Assembly (NCBI RefSeq): GCF_001660705.2
Contig: NZ_LYBV02000036.1
Coordinates: 105,011-169,010 of the forward strand
Length of the DNA stretch: 64,000 nucleotides
DNA from: Saccharicrinis aurantiacus
GTDB lineage: Bacteria > Bacteroidota > Bacteroidia > Bacteroidales > Marinilabiliaceae
Direction of reading: 5' to 3'
Positions within the stretch are counted from its first letter, which is position 1; each line of letters starts with the position of its first letter. The translations under genes and the position numbers were made by a program. Below the pieces are notes generated by a model. It searched no databases. It was given only the letters and a program-made list of their open reading frames with translations, and was not told where the DNA came from. This document shows, piece after piece, positions 17,440 to 27,818 of the stretch.

Positions 17440-18975
17440 ATGCTTACAGACGAATTGATACAAGAGGACACCCTGACTCCTTTAAATACCCGTTTTTCAG
17501 AACTATTATCTGGATTAAAGCAGAAACTTAAAAGCGTATATCACGAACGCGGCGATATTAATAAACTTGCAATTACCCGAGGTATGCCTCCATTTGTAAT
17601 GCGTGAGATCATGTCAGTAAATCCATTTTCCGCAGTAATTCCTAAAGAATATGGTGGATTAGGTGGCGATGTAACTCAGAGTATTGCTTTAATGAGTGCT
17701 GCTTCATATGAATCTTTAGCGCTATCCTTAACTTTTGGAATAAATATGGCCTTATTTCTTCAGCCCGTTTTAAAAGCAGGCCAAGAAGATACTAAGCGAG
17801 AGGTAACCAATCGTTTTATCACACAACAAAATATGGGCGGATTAATGATTACAGAGCCCGATTTTGGTAGTGATGCATTAAATATGCAAACCTCATATTC
17901 TGATCATGGTTCATATAATCATTTAAAAGGAACAAAGCATTGGGCTGGTTTAACAGGTTGGGCTGATTTTTGGTTGCTAACAGCTCGTAAAGATACCGGT
18001 GAAGGTCGTTTAGCGAGAGATTTAGATTTCTTTGTTTGTGATGTTACTAAACCCAATCAAGGAATTGAAGTGGAGGAGTTTTTTGAGAACTTAGGTTTAT
18101 ATCAAATTCCTTATGGTAGAAATAAAATTGATGTTCAGATCCCATCAGTCCATAAATTAGTACCTGAAAAGTCAGGTGTTAAATTAATGCTCGATTTACT
18201 ACACAGAAGCCGAATGTCTTTCCCTGGAATGGCAATGGGTTTTATACAGCGTATGCTTGACGAAGCCATAACGCATTGTCAGCAGCGTTTTGTTGGAGGA
18301 AAGAGCTTATTAGGTTACGATCAAGTTCAACAGCGATTGGCACAATTACAGGCGTATTATACAACAGTATCTGCATTTTGTGTGAATAGTAGTAAAAAAG
18401 CAGGTTTGAAATATGATTTATCGGGAATTGGCATTGAAGCTAATGCGGTAAAAAGTATTGCTACTGATATGATGCAGTCAGCTTCGCAAACTTTGTTACA
18501 ATTGGTAGGAGCAAAAGGATATCGATTAAATCATATTGCGGGTAGATCAACAACAGATAGTAGACCATTTCAGATTTTTGAAGGATCGAATGATATGCTT
18601 TATTCTCAAATATCAGAGAGTGTTGTTAAGTTAATGCGTAAGCAAAAGGAAACGAATTTATTTGATTTTATTAAAAACTTTGATCTTACAAGTAAGGCTA
18701 GTTCAATGTTAAAAGAGCAGTTTAACTTTAATATTGATTTAGGAATGCCACAACGTAAGTTGGTTGATTTAGGTCAGGTTATAGCCAGAGTAATTTCAAT
18801 TAATCAAGTTCTTGATTTAAGTAACGAAGGTTTTGCACCTAAACTAATTGATGGAGCAACTGCATGTTTACGACAAGAGATTGATCAATTAATGGCATCT
18901 TTTAACGGTTCTAATAAAACGAATGTAATAGAAGATTATAGAGAAAACTCAAATTGGTTAAACTTTGTAGTTTAA
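17440..18975 (+). CDS. Acyl-CoA dehydrogenase family protein
   Basis: The 511-residue flavoprotein shows the acyl-CoA dehydrogenase order of domains: helical N-terminal part with PKEYGGLGGD, the middle beta domain with LMITEPDFGSDALNMQT, and a C-terminal helical domain with QIFEGSNDMLYSQISESV, where the glutamate is in the position of the catalytic base. It is longer than standard 380-residue enzymes because of a C-terminal extension of about 90 residues. It should oxidise an acyl-CoA or a related substrate with FAD; chain length cannot be told. It stands alone with its own terminator and no electron-transfer flavoprotein genes nearby. Confidence 0.85.
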   Translation: MLTDELIQEDTLTPLNTRFSELLSGLKQKLKSVYHERGDINKLAITRGMPPFVMREIMSVNPFSAVIPKEYGGLGGDVTQSIALMSAASYESLALSLTFGINMALFLQPVLKAGQEDTKREVTNRFITQQNMGGLMITEPDFGSDALNMQTSYSDHGSYNHLKGTKHWAGLTGWADFWLLTARKDTGEGRLARDLDFFVCDVTKPNQGIEVEEFFENLGLYQIPYGRNKIDVQIPSVHKLVPEKSGVKLMLDLLHRSRMSFPGMAMGFIQRMLDEAITHCQQRFVGGKSLLGYDQVQQRLAQLQAYYTTVSAFCVNSSKKAGLKYDLSGIGIEANAVKSIATDMMQSASQTLLQLVGAKGYRLNHIAGRSTTDSRPFQIFEGSNDMLYSQISESVVKLMRKQKETNLFDFIKNFDLTSKASSMLKEQFNFNIDLGMPQRKLVDLGQVIARVISINQVLDLSNEGFAPKLIDGATACLRQEIDQLMASFNGSNKTNVIEDYRENSNWLNFVV

Positions 18976-19005
18976 AGAATAATCATTTTCGATAGTATAA
19001 AAATA

Positions 19006-19037
19006 AAATGGGCACTTGATTTTTCAAGTGCCCATTT
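19006..19037. terminator. Bidirectional terminator
   Basis: A 14-bp perfect stem (AAATGGGCACTTGA with TCAAGTGCCCATTT) around a TTTT loop, placed between two convergent genes, with A and T tracts outside. Confidence 0.88.
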
Positions 19038-19058
19038 CTTATTTTGTATGTATTATAA

Positions 19059-20201
19059 TTAATACTTGTTCGGATCTTTATAAAAGGAATATCCAATAGT
19101 CCACTCAAAGAAATCTGCAGCCCCACCGTGTGCTTTAATAGTGACTCCGGCATTTAAATGATCCGTAATTCGGTATCTTAAACCTACACGTTCATAATAA
19201 GGAGCTTTCTCTCCATTAGCTTCGTTTCTGTTTAGGTAAACAGCTAAGCCAATAGGAACGTATAAACGACGGGTAAGTGCCCATTCCCATGAACCTACAA
19301 TTGCTGTGGATACAGAATTACCTTCTGCTCCTCTTTCTTCCATGTGTGGAGAATAGAAAACATCAACCCCTAAACCAATACGATACTTGTAATTAATTTG
19401 GCGTAAATAGTTAATACCAATACCGGTTTTGTAATAGTTTTGTTCTTCGCCTTGCGTATAGTTCTTACTTCCGTTATACCATGCAACATTTATTAAATCG
19501 TGTTGCATATATTTTGCTATAGTACCTGGCGATAATTGCATTTCAGGTTCTTTATTCATTTTATAGCTAACACCCAAAGTAAAAGGAAGTAAGTTTAAAC
19601 CTAAGTTAGGTAGTTTTGAAGAACCATTGCTAAAATGTTTAAATCCAATTGTTGCATTAGCCGACCATCTTTCACTGAAATTATAGTTAGCTAAAAATCC
19701 TAGATGCACATAGCAATTGTTTCGCGATCCAAGGAAAATATTCTCAGGATTTGTTTCTTCATCGAAGGCATTAAAGTTATAAGATAAACCAAATGCGGCC
19801 GTATATGAAAAGGTAAGACGCTTGTCAAACTCAAATGCAAATGGTATTGTTAAAAAGAAGTATAATGCATTCGGATTTCCGATACTCTCGTTGTGGAAGG
19901 TTGATGCATACCAACCTACACCTAAATAGGGACGACGGTATACATTGCTATAAACATTATCTTTATCCGACTTTCTAAAACCTAACCTAACATCCATACC
20001 GTTGTAGTATGAACTCTCAATTAACTGGTCACCAATTGTATTTCCATTACCCATCATAGCACCATTTTCAAACCTAAGATCTAAATACTTTATATAGGTT
20101 TTTGTAGGTTTTACATAAGTGCTATCCTCATTTATTTGGGCATTTAAAGAGATACCTGCAAAAATAAGAAGCGTAATGATATATATATGTTTAATTCTCA
20201 T
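19059..20201 (-). CDS. PagL-like lipid A deacylase / acyloxyacyl hydrolase family outer-membrane protein
   Basis: A 380-residue protein with signal peptide (1-22) and aromatic, alternating strands of an outer-membrane barrel. The motif H189-F-S191-N192 in GFKHFSNGSS matches the catalytic H-x-S-N of PagL enzymes, which cut the 3-O-linked acyl chain from lipid A. It is about twice the size of PagL: the second half looks like a further barrel portion without a motif I know, so it may be a fusion or an enlarged barrel. It lies 29 bp after another barrel gene and is probably co-transcribed with it. The enzymatic role is an inference from the motif. Confidence 0.75.
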   Translation of the reverse strand: MRIKHIYIITLLIFAGISLNAQINEDSTYVKPTKTYIKYLDLRFENGAMMGNGNTIGDQLIESSYYNGMDVRLGFRKSDKDNVYSNVYRRPYLGVGWYASTFHNESIGNPNALYFFLTIPFAFEFDKRLTFSYTAAFGLSYNFNAFDEETNPENIFLGSRNNCYVHLGFLANYNFSERWSANATIGFKHFSNGSSKLPNLGLNLLPFTLGVSYKMNKEPEMQLSPGTIAKYMQHDLINVAWYNGSKNYTQGEEQNYYKTGIGINYLRQINYKYRIGLGVDVFYSPHMEERGAEGNSVSTAIVGSWEWALTRRLYVPIGLAVYLNRNEANGEKAPYYERVGLRYRITDHLNAGVTIKAHGGAADFFEWTIGYSFYKDPNKY

Positions 20202-20230
20202 ATTGATTTGTTTTGAAGGATTGATTCAGC

Positions 20231-20833
20231 TTATATTCCGAGGATTTTAAAACCAACCGTGAAAGTAAATACATCTGTTTTTTGGCCGATATCAAAATCT
20301 GGAATATCAGAAATATCTTTTAATCCCCATTCATATCTAAAATCTGCTGTCAAGCGCCAAAATTCTACTCCAGCACCAGCCTGAAATGTCCAGTTTGTAT
20401 TCTCGTAACTATCTTCAGTAATAAATTCAAGTTCTTTGAAATCTGCTTTCGAAATAAAGGAGGCAACAGGTCCAGCAATTCCATATATTTTAAGAACCTT
20501 TAAATCTACTAATTGTAGGTTCACTAATAAAGGTATATCCCAGGTTTTAAAAGAACCTTCGCTAGAAATATCTCCATCATATAAAGTAGTGTTCTTTTTT
20601 GCATAATATAATTCGGGTTGTACAGATAAGGCTCCAATTAAACGAAGTTTAGCATAGGCACCGAAAAGTCCACCGGTTTTTGCTTCGTTTTTAATTTGCT
20701 TTGTACTAGGAATCTCTGATAGTTTTAGTTTTGTACTATTTATTCCAGCTTTTAGTCCAATAGCAATTCTATCTTGAGCATTTATTTGTGTAAAAGACAC
20801 AAGTATAATTGACAGTATTAAAAGTTTTTTCAT
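20231..20833 (-). CDS. Outer-membrane beta-barrel protein (PorT/OmpA-like fold)
   Basis: A 200-residue protein with a signal peptide (MKKLLILSIILVSFTQINAQ) and the usual Bacteroidota small-barrel features: GLKAGINSTKL at the start of strand one, PELYYAKK, WDIPLLVNL, and a C-terminal strand ending in an aromatic-rich FTFTVGFKILG. Such proteins have eight strands and are mostly of unknown role. It precedes the PagL-like gene by 29 bp in the same direction, so both may act in the same outer-membrane process. Confidence 0.82.
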   Translation of the reverse strand: MKKLLILSIILVSFTQINAQDRIAIGLKAGINSTKLKLSEIPSTKQIKNEAKTGGLFGAYAKLRLIGALSVQPELYYAKKNTTLYDGDISSEGSFKTWDIPLLVNLQLVDLKVLKIYGIAGPVASFISKADFKELEFITEDSYENTNWTFQAGAGVEFWRLTADFRYEWGLKDISDIPDFDIGQKTDVFTFTVGFKILGI

Positions 20834-20904
20834 GATTAGTTTAATAAATGTTTAGAATTTATAACCATTAATCTGATTAATAGTTCTTTATTTTTAGAGA
20901 ATAA

Positions 20905-20933
20905 GCCCCAAAAATAGCAAATATTTTTGGGGC
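20905..20933 (-). terminator. Terminator of the RND efflux operon
   Basis: A 12-bp perfect stem (GCCCCAAAAATA with TATTTTTGGGGC) and a 5-base loop, 7 bp beyond the stop of the outer-membrane factor gene. Confidence 0.8.
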
Positions 20934-20940
20934 CTATTAA

Positions 20941-22341
20941 TTATTCTTCTATTAACTCTTCGGGTATTTTCCACCCTCCACCTAATGATTTATAAAGAAG
21001 TACATAAGCACTTAATCGCTGCATGCTAACTTCAGAGGCTGTAATTTCAGAATTAAAATAAGATCTTTCAGAATCTAACACCTCAAGAAAGCTAGTAACA
21101 CCACCATCATAACGTTTGTTAGAAAGGTTTGCTGCACTTTTTGCGGCTTCCACTTGATCTGTAATGGCTTTATATTCTTCTTTTAAGGTATTTACACTTA
21201 TTAAGGCATTTTCAACTTCTTGGAAGGCTACCAATACAGTTTGTTCGTATTGTAATCTAAGTTGGTTAGTTTTTTCACGCTCCATTTCAACTCTTCGTTT
21301 ATTTTTTCCGAACTGAAATATTGGTCCTAATAAACCACCACTCACCTGATATATACCTCCGTTATCAAACAAGGTACTTAAATCATTACTAACAATTCCA
21401 AGAACACCAGTTAAGCTGATTGAAGGAAAACGCATTGCCTGTGCAACTCCAATACGTGCATTCTGAGCTTTTAGTTGTTGCATGGCTTCTTGTACATCGG
21501 CACGACGCAGTAATAATTCAGATGGCAAACCAACGGGTATGTTGACACTATCAATTGTAAGATTAGTATTTCGCTCTCTAATTATTGGCCCTGGGTTCTG
21601 TCCCAAAAGAATTGATAAGCGATTTTCTGTAATAGCAACCTGACGTTTATAAAGAGGAACAGCTTGTGCTGCCATCGCTTGTTGTATTTGCGATTGGTTA
21701 TAGTCAAGCTCTGGTGATACGCCTCGATAGAACTTTTTTCCTATAATTTCTAATGACTCAGTTCTAGAATCTAATGTACGTTGTGAAATCTCTACCCTTC
21801 TATCATAATCTAACAATTGAAAGTAAGCTTCAACAACATCAGAAATTAAAGTCAGTTTTATCCACTCTTTGGCAAATTCATCAGCTACTAAATCAGCTCT
21901 TGCAGCTTGATTTGATCTTCTAAATTTGCCCCAGAAATCAATTTCCCAGTTTACACTAGCTCCTCCCATGTGCATATTAAAATCACTTTTGGCTCCTGTG
22001 TTAGGATTAAAGTTTGCACCTTGACTCTCAAAAGTGTAGCCGAATGAAGGATACATGTCTGCTTTGGTAAAGCCTAAGTACGCACGAGATTGTTCGATGC
22101 GAGAGGCTGCCATAAGTAAGTTTTTATTATTACTTAAAGCTGAATCAATGAGGTTTATTAGTATTGAATCTCCCAATACTTCAAACCATTCTAAACTGAC
22201 TGTTGAATCACCCTCGATATTATCATTAGCAAACACTTCTGGGTTATCCGTTTCAGGGGCACTAAATTTAGGACCTACCATACATGATGATAAGTTTAGT
22301 AGCAAGCCCGCAAAAATAAAATATATTAATCTAGTCTTCAT
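20941..22341 (-). CDS. RND efflux outer-membrane factor (NodT/OprM-type lipoprotein)
   Basis: The 466-residue product starts with a lipoprotein signal (LLNLSSC, lipid on the cysteine near residue 20) followed by MVGPKF, a frequent start of mature OprM-like factors. Two outer-membrane efflux domains repeat, with helical stretches such as AASRIEQSRAYLGFTKADMYP and GVAQAMRFPSISLTG. It would form the trimeric channel through the outer membrane for the pump encoded just upstream. It is the last of three genes and overlaps the pump gene by 11 bp, so the operon reads periplasmic adaptor, pump, channel. Confidence 0.93.
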   Translation of the reverse strand: MKTRLIYFIFAGLLLNLSSCMVGPKFSAPETDNPEVFANDNIEGDSTVSLEWFEVLGDSILINLIDSALSNNKNLLMAASRIEQSRAYLGFTKADMYPSFGYTFESQGANFNPNTGAKSDFNMHMGGASVNWEIDFWGKFRRSNQAARADLVADEFAKEWIKLTLISDVVEAYFQLLDYDRRVEISQRTLDSRTESLEIIGKKFYRGVSPELDYNQSQIQQAMAAQAVPLYKRQVAITENRLSILLGQNPGPIIRERNTNLTIDSVNIPVGLPSELLLRRADVQEAMQQLKAQNARIGVAQAMRFPSISLTGVLGIVSNDLSTLFDNGGIYQVSGGLLGPIFQFGKNKRRVEMEREKTNQLRLQYEQTVLVAFQEVENALISVNTLKEEYKAITDQVEAAKSAANLSNKRYDGGVTSFLEVLDSERSYFNSEITASEVSMQRLSAYVLLYKSLGGGWKIPEELIEE

Positions 22342-25300
22342 GTTTTGTCGGATTTTGAACTGTTGAACTTGACACTTCTAATGTTCGTTTTTCTTCATAC
22401 TTAGCTAGTTTACCAATTAATACAAAGAACATAGGGTAGAAGAATACACCTAGCAAAGTAGCTATGGTCATACCTCCTAATAAAGCCATTCCCATTACTT
22501 TACGCGCTTCGGCACCAGCTCCAGAAGCTAATACCAATGGAAATACTCCTAAAATAAAAGAGAAAGCTGTCATTAAAATTGGTCTAAATCTTAACTTGGC
22601 AGATTCCATTGCGGCATCATATAAGCTAAGTCCTTCATCAAATTTAATTTTGGCAAACTCCACAATCAGGATCGCATTTTTAGCAGCCATTGCAATAAGC
22701 ATTACAAGAGAGATTTGCATAAACACATTATTTTCAAAACTGGTACTGAAGAAACGCGCTATAAATACAAATAGCATTGCACCCAAAATAGCAAACGGTG
22801 TACCCAATAATATACTAAATGGCAGCGACCAACTCTCATATTGAGCTGCTAGAATAAGAAATACGAATACTAAGGCGAATACAAATACTATGTTACCAGA
22901 TCCAGATGCCTTACGTTCTTGGTAACTCATGCCGCTCCATTCGTAGCCCATTCCTGGAGGTAAAATCTCAAGTGCCACCTCTTCGAGAGCATCTAATGCT
23001 TGAGCTGAAGTATAACCAGGAGCTGCAGCACCCGTTAATTCAACAGAACGGTATAGATTATACCTATTTGTGTATTCAGGTCCAGAACTTGGAGTAACAT
23101 TAACTAGTGAGGATAAAGGAACACTTGCACCATCTGTAGTTTTAACATAAAACATGTTTAAGTGTGATTCATTTATTCTATACTCAGGTTCTGCTTGAAT
23201 ATAAGCTTTGTATAAGCGTCCGAACTTATTAAAGTCGTTTACATATGCACCACCTAAAAAGGCACTAATGGTAGTATATAAATCACCTAACGGAACACCA
23301 GATTTTAAAGCCTTGTCGCGGTTTACTTCTAGCCTTCTTTGAGGAGTGGCCTCACGGAATGTGGTAAATACATTTGCGATCTCAGGTCTTTCACTCGCCT
23401 TGGCAATAAACTTGTTCGTATTTTTTGCCAAATACTCCACCGATTGTCCAGATTTATCCTGTAGCATTAAGGAGAACCCTGATCCACTTCCTAATCCAGG
23501 AATAGCAGGAGGACCAAATGCAAAAACTTGCGCCTCTTTAATATTCATGTAGAAGAGACCATTTAACTTTCTGGCTAATTCGTTTGCTGTGATATCCCGT
23601 TCTTCCCAGTTTTTTAAAGGAATAAACATTAATCCAGAATTAGAACTACTACTACCTGATAATATATTAAAACCAGAAGCACTTGCTATAGCACTAATTT
23701 CTGGTAAATTTTCGATAAGTTTTGTTGCCTTAGCAATCACTGCATCAGTACGTTGAATAGAAGCTGCATTAGGTAGTTGTAGGTTTACAATTAAATATCC
23801 CTGATCCTCTTCAGGAACAAAGCCACCTGGAATAAACTGCCCTACTGCAACAATAGCCACAACAGATAGGCCAAGATAAATCATACTTCGTTTAATTTTA
23901 GAGGCAAAAAGATTTGCTCCCTTCATATAACTAACCGATGATCGATCAAATGTTTTATTAAACCCATTAAAGAACTTACCTAACAAACCTTTAGGTTCTG
24001 TTGGTTTACGCAATAATAATGCACATAAGGCAGGACTCAAGGTAAGTGCATTTACAGAAGAAAAACAAACAGAAACAGCTACAGTTATAGCAAATTGTTG
24101 GTATAAACGCCCTGTAATTCCGCCCATCGCAGCAACCGGAATAAATACAGCCACTAAAACTAATGTTGTTGCAATTACTGGTGCAGTTACTTCCCGCATG
24201 GCATGTATGGTAGCTGTTTTGCTGTCCATACCATTTGCGATATTAACTTGCACCGCTTCTACCACTACAATGGCATCATCCACAACAATACCAATAGCTA
24301 GTACAAGTCCTAACAAGGAGAGTACGTTTATGGTAAATCCGAGCATTGGAAATACAATAAAAGCTCCAATTAAGGATACTGGAATTGCAATTGTTGGGAT
24401 TAAAGTAGCTCTCCAATCTTGTATAAATAAGTATACTACTAAAATCACCAATAAAAGTGCAATAAGCAAGGTGATGGCGATTTCTTGAATACCTGCGGTA
24501 ATAGGTAGAGTTGCATCCAGAGCCATATCATATTCAACACCTTCAGGGAAGGATTCGGATAACTCATCCATGGTTTCAAGAATCTTCTTTTGAAGGTCAA
24601 CGGCGTTAGTACCTGGAGCTTGATAGATGGTGATAAGGGCACAAGGCTTAGTATCGTACTTAGCACTTGTATTATAACTTTCAACACCGAGTTCGATACG
24701 TGCAACGTCTTTTAAAAGAACTTGTCGGCCTTTACTATCTGTTCGGATAACAATGTTTTCAAACTCTTCTTCAGTTTGTAATCTATCCGGTAAAGTTACT
24801 GTATAAGTAAATTCAGTTCCTTCAGGAGCTGGTTCTGCACCAAACTTACCACCAGGAACAATAACATTCTGCTCTTTTATGGCTCCCATTATTTCAGGTA
24901 CGGTGATCCCTGTCTGAGATAATCTATCTGGGCGTACCCAAATACGCATTGAATAGTCACTGGCACCCAAAACATTTACACGTCCAACACCCTTAATACG
25001 AGCTAGAATGTCTTGTATGTTAATTAAAGCGTAGTTTCCTAAAAATTCTTGGTCGTATCGACCATCAGAATATAAACCTAAAGCAAGAATAATACTACTC
25101 ATACTTTTTTGAGTTGTAACACCTAAACGTTTTACCTCTTCAGGTAATTTCGCTGTTGCTGCCGATACTCTGTTTTGAGCCAGTACCGTATTCATATCCG
25201 GATCTGTACCTACATCAAATGATATTTGAATGGCCATTGTTCCATCATTTGCATTGATGGATTTCATGTATAACATATTATCAACACCATTGATTTGTTG

Positions 25301-25498
25301 TTCAAGTGGTGTGGCAACCGATTGTTCTACATTTAAAGCATTGGCTCCTGTGTAGTTAGCTCTCACTTCTACCATTGGAGGAGTAATATCAGGATATTGC
25401 TCCATTGGTAAATCTAATATTGAAATAACACCTACAATAACAGTAACAATGGCAATTACCATAGCCACTATAGGTCGGCGTACAAAAAACTCTCCCAT
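22331..25498 (-). CDS. RND multidrug efflux pump, AcrB/MexB (HAE-1) family
   Basis: The 1055-residue protein has full length for an HAE-1 pump, with twelve membrane helices in two repeats and large periplasmic loops after helices 1 and 7. The start MGEFFVRRPIVAMVIAIV is typical. The proton-relay residues are seen as the double aspartate in GIVVDDAIVVVEAV (near residue 405) and the lysine in AMAAKNAILIVEFA (near 940). It exports hydrophobic drugs, bile salts or solvents by proton antiport. The gene follows the adaptor with a 1 bp gap and overlaps the channel gene, so the three are one transcript. Confidence 0.96.
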   Translation of the reverse strand: MGEFFVRRPIVAMVIAIVTVIVGVISILDLPMEQYPDITPPMVEVRANYTGANALNVEQSVATPLEQQINGVDNMLYMKSINANDGTMAIQISFDVGTDPDMNTVLAQNRVSAATAKLPEEVKRLGVTTQKSMSSIILALGLYSDGRYDQEFLGNYALINIQDILARIKGVGRVNVLGASDYSMRIWVRPDRLSQTGITVPEIMGAIKEQNVIVPGGKFGAEPAPEGTEFTYTVTLPDRLQTEEEFENIVIRTDSKGRQVLLKDVARIELGVESYNTSAKYDTKPCALITIYQAPGTNAVDLQKKILETMDELSESFPEGVEYDMALDATLPITAGIQEIAITLLIALLLVILVVYLFIQDWRATLIPTIAIPVSLIGAFIVFPMLGFTINVLSLLGLVLAIGIVVDDAIVVVEAVQVNIANGMDSKTATIHAMREVTAPVIATTLVLVAVFIPVAAMGGITGRLYQQFAITVAVSVCFSSVNALTLSPALCALLLRKPTEPKGLLGKFFNGFNKTFDRSSVSYMKGANLFASKIKRSMIYLGLSVVAIVAVGQFIPGGFVPEEDQGYLIVNLQLPNAASIQRTDAVIAKATKLIENLPEISAIASASGFNILSGSSSSNSGLMFIPLKNWEERDITANELARKLNGLFYMNIKEAQVFAFGPPAIPGLGSGSGFSLMLQDKSGQSVEYLAKNTNKFIAKASERPEIANVFTTFREATPQRRLEVNRDKALKSGVPLGDLYTTISAFLGGAYVNDFNKFGRLYKAYIQAEPEYRINESHLNMFYVKTTDGASVPLSSLVNVTPSSGPEYTNRYNLYRSVELTGAAAPGYTSAQALDALEEVALEILPPGMGYEWSGMSYQERKASGSGNIVFVFALVFVFLILAAQYESWSLPFSILLGTPFAILGAMLFVFIARFFSTSFENNVFMQISLVMLIAMAAKNAILIVEFAKIKFDEGLSLYDAAMESAKLRFRPILMTAFSFILGVFPLVLASGAGAEARKVMGMALLGGMTIATLLGVFFYPMFFVLIGKLAKYEEKRTLEVSSSTVQNPTKHED

Positions 25499-25499
25499 C

Positions 25500-26663
25500 T
25501 TACTCCTTGTTTAATGTTACCGAATTAAAAACCTCTAATCTTGGAACGATTTTCATTCCCGACTTTACTTGTGTAAATCCTTCCAGCATAATTTTATCTC
25601 CAACTTCTAATCCGCTTTCAATAACTTGCAAATCACCGTACGATGGACCTTTTTCTACTTCTCTGTATTGTAAAGTGTTTTCGCTATCCACAATTAATAC
25701 ACTGAATTTCCCTTGAAGTTCTTGTATACACCTTTGAGGAATAATAATGCGCTCTGACTCATCATCAACTATTAGCCTAATTTTAGCAAATAGTCCAGGG
25801 CGTACGGTAAAATCTGGGTTTGGAAACGAAGCTTGAAGCAAGATAGTTCCTGTAGTTGGATCAATATTACGATCAACAAAATCTAGTTTACCATCATAGG
25901 GGTGTTTAGAGTTGTCAGCAAACAGTAATTCAATTGCTTTATCACTATCTTTTCCTTTATATATATCTGCATTCTTTTTTGCATATTTCAAAAACTGAAG
26001 ATATTTCATCTCTGAAATAGTAAACTGAACAAGGATTGTATCAATACGTGAAACTGCATTTAGAACTACAGGATTCGGTTCACGACCAACAAATTCACTT
26101 GTTTTGGCTTGAGTAATTCCAATGATTCCGCTAATGGGAGATTTTATATTACAGTAGCTTAGTTCAATTTGTGCAAAGTTTATTTGTGCCTTTGCTGCAG
26201 TAACTGAAGCTTTGGCAGCACCAAGAGTTGCCGTGGCAGCATCATATTCACTCTGACTAACTGCTTTTTCTTCCGCTAAGGGTTTTATACGATTATAATC
26301 GCCTTGCGCTTGCACTAAGCGAGTTTGCGCCTCCGCTAATTTACTTTTTGCTTCGGCTAGTTTTGCATCAAATGGTGCAGAATCAATAGTATATAATAGC
26401 TGACCTTTCTTAACTCTACCTCCTTCTTTAAAATGAAGTCCTTCAAGGAAACCTTCCACACGAGCTCTGATACTAATATCAAAGTAACCATAGGTTTGTC
26501 CAACAAACTCATCAGTGATAGGGATTTTCTTTTGTATTACCTCAACAACAGGAATTTCTAACGGAGGTCGTTGATTACTTTTATTACCTGAGCATCCAAA
26601 TAATATCAGCGTAAATACTAATAATGGGATACTTTTGAATTTCATTGAGTTATTGATATTCAT
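25500..26663 (-). CDS. RND efflux periplasmic adaptor (membrane fusion protein)
   Basis: A 387-residue adaptor. A lipoprotein signal ends in LILFGCSG; the ATG six codons downstream (26645) is a better start than the first. The order beta-barrel, lipoyl (VEGFLEGLHFKEGGRVKKGQ), helical hairpin (about 95-160, rich in AEAKSKLAEAQTRL), second lipoyl half (LSYCNIKSPISGIIG), then C-terminal barrel (NPDFTVRPGLFAKIRL) is standard. It joins the pump to the outer-membrane channel. First gene of the operon; no regulator gene is adjacent. Confidence 0.94.
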   Translation of the reverse strand: MNINNSMKFKSIPLLVFTLILFGCSGNKSNQRPPLEIPVVEVIQKKIPITDEFVGQTYGYFDISIRARVEGFLEGLHFKEGGRVKKGQLLYTIDSAPFDAKLAEAKSKLAEAQTRLVQAQGDYNRIKPLAEEKAVSQSEYDAATATLGAAKASVTAAKAQINFAQIELSYCNIKSPISGIIGITQAKTSEFVGREPNPVVLNAVSRIDTILVQFTISEMKYLQFLKYAKKNADIYKGKDSDKAIELLFADNSKHPYDGKLDFVDRNIDPTTGTILLQASFPNPDFTVRPGLFAKIRLIVDDESERIIIPQRCIQELQGKFSVLIVDSENTLQYREVEKGPSYGDLQVIESGLEVGDKIMLEGFTQVKSGMKIVPRLEVFNSVTLNKE

Positions 26664-26840
26664 TGTAAATAGTGTTATTTATTTTATTTTGGATTCATTA
26701 GTAAAAATAAAACATAAGAAATTAGAAAATTGTTTATCTCTTATCTTAGTCAATTTCAGAAATTAAGGAGAAATCCTCATAGGAGCATCACTAGCGTTCT
26801 AAATAAGTACTTTTTTCTCGCTCTATTATATTAAACATTG

Positions 26841-27785
26841 TTAATTTAAAACTGTATTTCTCGCGCGTTTTTCGCTGGGTAATAATGCCTGATAAATAAA
26901 GTAATTCACAGGTACTTCAATCTTATTTTTTTCTGCTAGCATTACAACCGTACCATTCTGGTATTCTAATTCAGATGGTTTTCCGTTCCATATGTCTCTT
27001 GCCATTGAAGAATTGGCATCTGGTGAAAAATTGTCCATTATGGACATGGTGTTATCTATGATTGATTTTTTCAGTTCAATTCCTTCACTGATGGCAACAG
27101 CATACATCTCATTTAGCATCTCGAAGAGCATGCTCCTGAGTTCTGGTGTTTGTAATAATTCTCCATAGTTTGAGCGTGTTAGAGCTCCTAATCCGCCAAG
27201 GCAAATGAGAACAAACTTTTTCCAAGTATCACCCTGAATATAATTTGAGTGTTTGTTTGTGATATGGGAAGTGTCGAAAGTTTTTTTGATTTGTAAGGAT
27301 CTCTCAGAAATAGAATTATCAAGTTCGCCAAAAACAATGGTAGGCTCTGCGCTCATATGACTAATCACCCCTGGGGATTCTATTTTAGAAAATATACTGC
27401 ATAAGCCGCCCATTACATTTTCTGTAGGAAGGAATTCGCATAGTTCTTTAGCAGCGAGTACTCCATTTTGTAAGGGAATTACGATGGTGTTACTATTTAC
27501 TATGTTACAAAGTTCTTTTGCAACATCTTTAACTTGCCAAGCTTTTACGCCGAGTATTATTAACTCACAGCCCATAAGTTCTGCTATTGTTTTTACCACA
27601 AGAATGTTGGTAATTATAGCATCCCCTTTTGGACTTTTTATATGTAATCCGCTTTTTTTAATTTGTTCACCATGCGCTCCACGGGCAACTATGGTAACGC
27701 TATTTCCTCCTTGTGCTAATCTACCTCCAAAATATCCTCCAACTCCACCAGCACCAATTATTGCTATTCGCATATTGATATACAT
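26841..27785 (-). CDS. panE: 2-dehydropantoate 2-reductase family protein
   Basis: The 314-residue protein has an N-terminal NADP-binding Rossmann motif IIGAGGVGGYFGGRLAQGG and the ApbA/PanE pattern VIPLQNGV and TWKKFVLICLGGLGALTRSNYGELL, where the lysine of TWKK is the likely catalytic residue. PanE reduces ketopantoate to pantoate for coenzyme A synthesis; paralogues of other specificity exist. An ATG at 27773 (fifth codon) is an equally good start. It is last in the queC-queE-queF-panE series, 33 bp behind queF, so it is probably co-transcribed though metabolically unrelated to queuosine. Confidence 0.85.
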   Translation of the reverse strand: MYINMRIAIIGAGGVGGYFGGRLAQGGNSVTIVARGAHGEQIKKSGLHIKSPKGDAIITNILVVKTIAELMGCELIILGVKAWQVKDVAKELCNIVNSNTIVIPLQNGVLAAKELCEFLPTENVMGGLCSIFSKIESPGVISHMSAEPTIVFGELDNSISERSLQIKKTFDTSHITNKHSNYIQGDTWKKFVLICLGGLGALTRSNYGELLQTPELRSMLFEMLNEMYAVAISEGIELKKSIIDNTMSIMDNFSPDANSSMARDIWNGKPSELEYQNGTVVMLAEKNKIEVPVNYFIYQALLPSEKRARNTVLN

Positions 27786-27818
27786 TTACATATTGGATAC
27801 TGTAAATGTACAAAAAGA

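Noticed and set aside
22464..24705. Several open frames inside the RND pump gene
   Set aside because: They are antisense or shifted shadows of a fully supported 1055-codon gene.
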